From Balanoglossus misakiensis (lineage: Eukaryota; Hemichordata), in NCBI GenBank assembly GCA_040954595.2, contig CM082577.2, positions 6,510,001-6,574,000 on the forward strand: a stretch of DNA of 64,000 nt, in the 5' to 3' direction. Position numbers and translations under genes: made by a program. The stretch's first letter is position 1. The number at the start of each line of letters is the position of its first letter. Below, piece after piece: positions 61,001 to 64,000 of this stretch. The notes beneath the pieces were generated by a model that saw only the letters and a list, made by a program, of their open reading frames with translations, had not been told where the DNA came from and ran no database searches.

Positions 61001-63599
61001 TGAAATGTTCAAAATAAGGCAAATAAACTATATTTGGCAGATGATGGAATTCTGCAGTTCTGGTTCTTTCTGGATAAATGCAGTTAGGCTTGAAAGCCAA
61101 AAAAAAAAAAATCAACCAACATTTATACTGGTCGGGTGAGGTAACAGAATTTGTTTGCTGATTTAGGTCACATCACACTGGATTATGATGGTGTATTTTA
61201 CACATCATTAGCTATTTTAGTCATGTGACCATGTGTAACTAATTGCAAAAATTACTCCCTGTGTGGTCTTTTATGTATGGAGAAGATATAAAACAAAGTT
61301 CTAGTCTTAATCGCCTGGTGTGGAACTGATGCCATCTTCCTCTTCTGTTCCTACTTCATTGAATTTTTTTTTGAGTCGTAGTCTCAATGGATTACTGTTC
61401 CGGAGTGATGCTTTGTACGGTAAAAAGCGAGGCAGCACTTTTGAGGTGTTGGAGGCTGGACACGCCTGGCTGCTTATTGGCTTTTGTGGTGTTTGAGTCG
61501 GGAAAGAGAAATTGCTTTTAAAACCTTGAGATAAGTCTCTGAGAGCTTGTTATGCATTTTCTGTTTTCTGATAGAAGTGTGTGGAGGAAGGGGGGGGGGG
61601 AAGCAATAAATTGGCGAATTCAGGGTCGTTGAAAAGTGGATCAGAATGTCGCTGCCTTTATGTGGGTCTGAAAATTTAACATTAATGAGCAGTTTAATTT
61701 CGTTCTCGCATGTCGGGCGATTAATTATTAATGTAATTTATATGCAAGTAGAACAGCAGAGTATAATTGCAAAACGGTTCCAAAGGGTGGAAATTCAGTG
61801 TATTTGCTGTTGCAGAAGATTATTACAAGAGGCCTTGAACCAACTGATGAGAATAACATGAAGTGCGACTATCAAATAGAGTCGCAGTGTAGTAATAGAG
61901 AAAATGATGTTGAATTCTGAGAAATGTTTGATTTGATGCAAGATATTATTAGGCTTTTGGGAACTGATGGAGTGATGTGTGCGTTCAAAGCCAAAATACA
62001 AAGCCTTGACGTTGTTGTCAGCAGCACATACATATTCAGGAAACGCTTTCCACTTCTCCACCCGGGCAGAGAACCTGGCCTGTATTGCACGCCCTGTTAA
62101 ATTTCTATTTCTGATTATAACCGCTGTGTCAGAATGCCATGCAGATGTTGGCAGATGTTGGTTGGGGGTGTTTGATTCGTGGCAATTTGGACCCAATCCA
62201 CATCCTGCCATCTGCTCCAAACGGCCTCAGACCGTATGAAACCGTTTCCATGGATTGTAGAGATTGAAGTGTGGACTGCATATGGCCGGTGTCTGGACGC
62301 AGGACACATGTTGGTGCTCTTTCCCCCGCATTTGTGTCGATTAACATTCCAGAAATGTTGCCAAAAGTGCCAATTTGAACAGTCGCAAACCAACAGACAG
62401 TGGGGAAAATTATTACCTACGTTAAATAATTTGTGAGGTGTCTATAAGTACAAATCAATTGATTTGGGTTGTGAAAGTTATTTTTGACGCGAAAGCCAGT
62501 ATGAGAATATTTGAATGCCAGTGTTGCTGTGTGTTTCAAATATGGTGTCAGAATTAAGCATCAGCAACGTTTGTTGGTAGTCAGTTTGACAGTTTATTTT
62601 AATTTGATGATGATATTGCAGTCGCGCCGTTGAACAGTTCAGTCTTTCGGTGCAGGGTATGAATTTAATTAGTCGTGATCGCTATTTGATAGTAAATTAA
62701 ATATTTAATAGTTTTAGTACATTTGGGGTGGGGATGTGGCATTTTTTACATGGAGAACTTTTTACACTGCTGTGGAACCTGGGAGTGTTTCTCACGCCCG
62801 TTTTGACGGGAAGCCATAGTGTATTGGGGGGAATACATGCTGTGTGTGAGAAGTCAATAGTGCTGTGGTGGCAAAGACCGACTGTGATGTAATCTTAGAT
62901 GTACTGGACTGCGGCTGCGTTTTGCAGGATACAATTGCAGCCAGTGAACACAAACATTGCAAGTGGTGCGTACACTCACACAAGTCGAGGTCTCGGAGTT
63001 ATTAAAAGTTGTACGCCGGTTCATTTAATTTGAATGAGTTTGTTTGTGGTGTAGTTTTTCAACAAATTTGCTCGATCGATCCGTAAGCTGATTTTTTGAA
63101 TCGGAGCGGTTCATTGTCTGATGGTGGAAAGGCAAATGAACGTAGCGATAATGGCTTGTTGCAATTATGGAAGGATTTTCTTGGAGCTGCTCACGTTGCT
63201 TGCTTGAGGTCACCAGGTCAGTCTGTGGATCGTAGCTGCAGAATTCCATAAAGCGAAAACATAACGCGCACCAACAGTAACTATGGGAACAGAAGAAGCG
63301 GTTGCCAAGCAACAAAGCCTCATCATGCAACCTTGAATATTAAATAACTGGTGGAAATTTGGCCTTTGTGTTGAAGACGTACTTTGTTTCCACCCCTCGT
63401 AGCTCTGGCATGTGAAAGTCTGTAATGTGTGTCGTGCAGGTGTTTAATGCGACCCTACTCTGTCATGTTTAATTAATGTTGTTAGTAGATGATAATTCCT
63501 TAACGGATTCCCTTCAGTTATGGTGCAGCAGGTGTTGAGTTCATTGGTGTACACAAGGAAGAATGCGCTGTCAATCAACTTTTCTTCCTCCCTGATCAG
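48957..63599 (+). CDS. LLGL1: Lethal(2) giant larvae homologue, first three coding exons; continues off the window
   Basis: Exons 48957-49040, 49928-50025 and 63518-63599 join in frame to 88 N-terminal residues. They match LLGL1: a basic start MLRFIRRGG, KKELFAFNK then TVEHGFPNKPSSISFDPKLK, LLAIGTRTGVVKI and YGAAGVEFIGVHKEE. This is the beginning of the first of two WD40 beta-propellers. Vertebrate LLGL proteins exceed 1000 residues, so over 90 percent lies beyond 64000. Lgl proteins are cortical scaffolds phosphorylated by aPKC that set apical-basal polarity and bind syntaxin-type SNAREs. An invertebrate is expected to have one orthologue of LLGL1/LLGL2; the symbol is used in that sense. Confidence 0.93.
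49928..50025 (+). CDS. LLGL1: LLGL exon 2
   Basis: After a cattacatttacag acceptor the exon encodes TVEHGFPNKPSSISFDPKLK then LLAIGTRTGVVK. Length is 98 nt, phase 0 in and phase 2 out; the split Ile codon is completed by exon 3. The donor is AT|gtatcc. Confidence 0.94.
50326..50751. mobile_element. Palindromic MITE with TA target duplications
   Basis: The two arms (about 185-190 bp each) are nearly perfect inverted copies around a loop of about 50 bp. The termini are CAGCCGAAATTATG and its exact complement, each flanked by TA (50324-50325 and 50752-50753), as expected for a Tc1/mariner-type insertion. No ORF encodes a transposase. One visible arm mismatch lies near 50431/50646, implying a recent insertion or gene conversion between arms. 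Confidence 0.85.
52306..52318. repeat. C13 homopolymer followed by T tract
   Basis: An uninterrupted C13 run followed immediately by T10 lies in LLGL intron 2. Confidence 0.95.
52896..52909. repeat. G14 homopolymer
   Basis: An uninterrupted run of 14 G lies in LLGL intron 2. Confidence 0.95.
55463..55476. repeat. G14 homopolymer
   Basis: An uninterrupted run of 14 G lies in LLGL intron 2. Confidence 0.95.
61590..61600. repeat. G11 homopolymer
   Basis: An uninterrupted run of 11 G lies in LLGL intron 2. Confidence 0.95.
63301..63313 (+). promoter_or_regulatory. RFX X-box-like palindrome
   Basis: GTTGCCAAGCAAC fits GTNRCC(N0-3)RGYAAC exactly, about 200 bp upstream of LLGL exon 3. Function is inferred from the motif only. 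Confidence 0.35.
63518..63599 (+). CDS. LLGL1: LLGL exon 3
   Basis: It encodes YGAAGVEFIGVHKEECAVNQ then LFFLPDQ, matching YGAPGVEFTGLHRDAATVTQMHF of human LLGL1. Length is 82 nt, phase 2 in and phase 0 out, with ccttcag acceptor and gtgagt donor. Confidence 0.93.
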
Positions 63600-64000
63600 G
63601 TGAGTACTTTTATTTTTCTTTACCCTTTATATCACGCCCTAAAAATTTTACAAAAGAGAAAAAAATAGCAACAGCATCCTGTCAAAACCCCAGAGGTTTG
63701 TGTGTAATTAGAATTCATCTTGACACGTAACGAAAAAAAAATTTCCTTTCATCAACACTGCTGGGTAATTTTTACAAGTAGAAATTAACATATTTGCTAA
63801 TGAAACTGCCGGTAAATTCAGTGCACCTTCTTTGAAATAAGTGACTGAGCTTTGCGCTCATGAACTTGATGATGTACCATCAAACGCTTCATTGTCAAAT
63901 TTCCAGTTCTAAGATGGCGCCTGAATTTTCTCCTCAATGTCACCTTTGGAGTCTGATCAGCATGACTGCGTGCGTCCCCAGTCACCAAGTATAGCCAGAC
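63600..64000 (+). other. LLGL intron 3, start
   Basis: Intronic sequence follows the gtgagt donor. No further LLGL exon was recognised before the window ends. Confidence 0.75.

Larger units (their letters stand above)
50026..63517 (+). other. LLGL intron 2 (about 13.5 kb)
   Basis: This very long second intron is bounded by exons that join in frame. It contains the 426-bp palindromic element (50326-50751), five G/C homopolymers and many pyrimidine-rich, T-rich tracts on the plus strand. No nested gene was recognised. Long 5' introns often carry regulatory elements, and candidate stretches are noted as findings. Confidence 0.8.

Overview
This is a stretch of animal nuclear genome carrying three spliced protein-coding genes. 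They can be reconstructed exon by exon from reading-frame continuity, GT/AG splice sites and similarity to well-known families. Gene 1 (minus strand, 1-3960) is DDX47, a nucleolar DEAD-box RNA helicase, complete except for the last few C-terminal codons beyond the left edge. Gene 2 (plus strand, 6634-30166) is a complete class II Rab11-family interacting protein of the RAB11FIP3/RAB11FIP4 type. It has 15 firm coding exons, a probable phase-preserving cassette exon and an alternative first exon under what looks like its own CpG-rich internal promoter. Gene 3 (plus strand, from 48957 past the right edge) is the 5' end of a lethal(2) giant larvae homologue (LLGL). Only the first three coding exons are inside, and the second intron is about 13.5 kb.

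Organism: the proteins resemble vertebrate DDX47, FIP3/4 and LLGL closely. Introns are moderate to long and TG-rich. The palindromes TAGGCCTA (five copies found by eye) and ACATGTACATGT-like strings recur. I infer a marine invertebrate deuterostome, most likely an ambulacrarian (hemichordate or echinoderm), with amphioxus as the alternative. This is inference and cannot be proved from the window.

Layout: 1-3960 DDX47; 3961-6633 the divergent intergenic region, with a long (GA)n microsatellite and a CRE palindrome; 6634-30166 RAB11FIP3/4 with degenerate MITE-like repeats in its introns; 30167 to about 34.4 kb its probable AT-rich 3' UTR and flank, including CTCF-like motifs; 34.4-35.4 kb a cluster of fold-back repeats; about 35.8-48.9 kb a CpG-rich, gene-poor intergenic region with no recognisable coding exon; 48957 onward LLGL. 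LLGL intron 2 holds a nearly perfect 426-bp palindromic element with TA target duplications.

Functionally, DDX47 acts in ribosome biogenesis. FIP3/4 links Rab11 recycling endosomes to cytokinesis and polarized traffic, and Lgl is a cortical polarity and exocytosis regulator. The last two share cell-biological territory, but there is no evidence of co-regulation. I found no prokaryotic-type system, CRISPR array, convincing tRNA or rRNA, or transposase ORF. The more unusual items are the internal promoter and short FIP isoform, the palindromic and fold-back elements, the CpG-density domain structure, and ten long G/C homopolymers.
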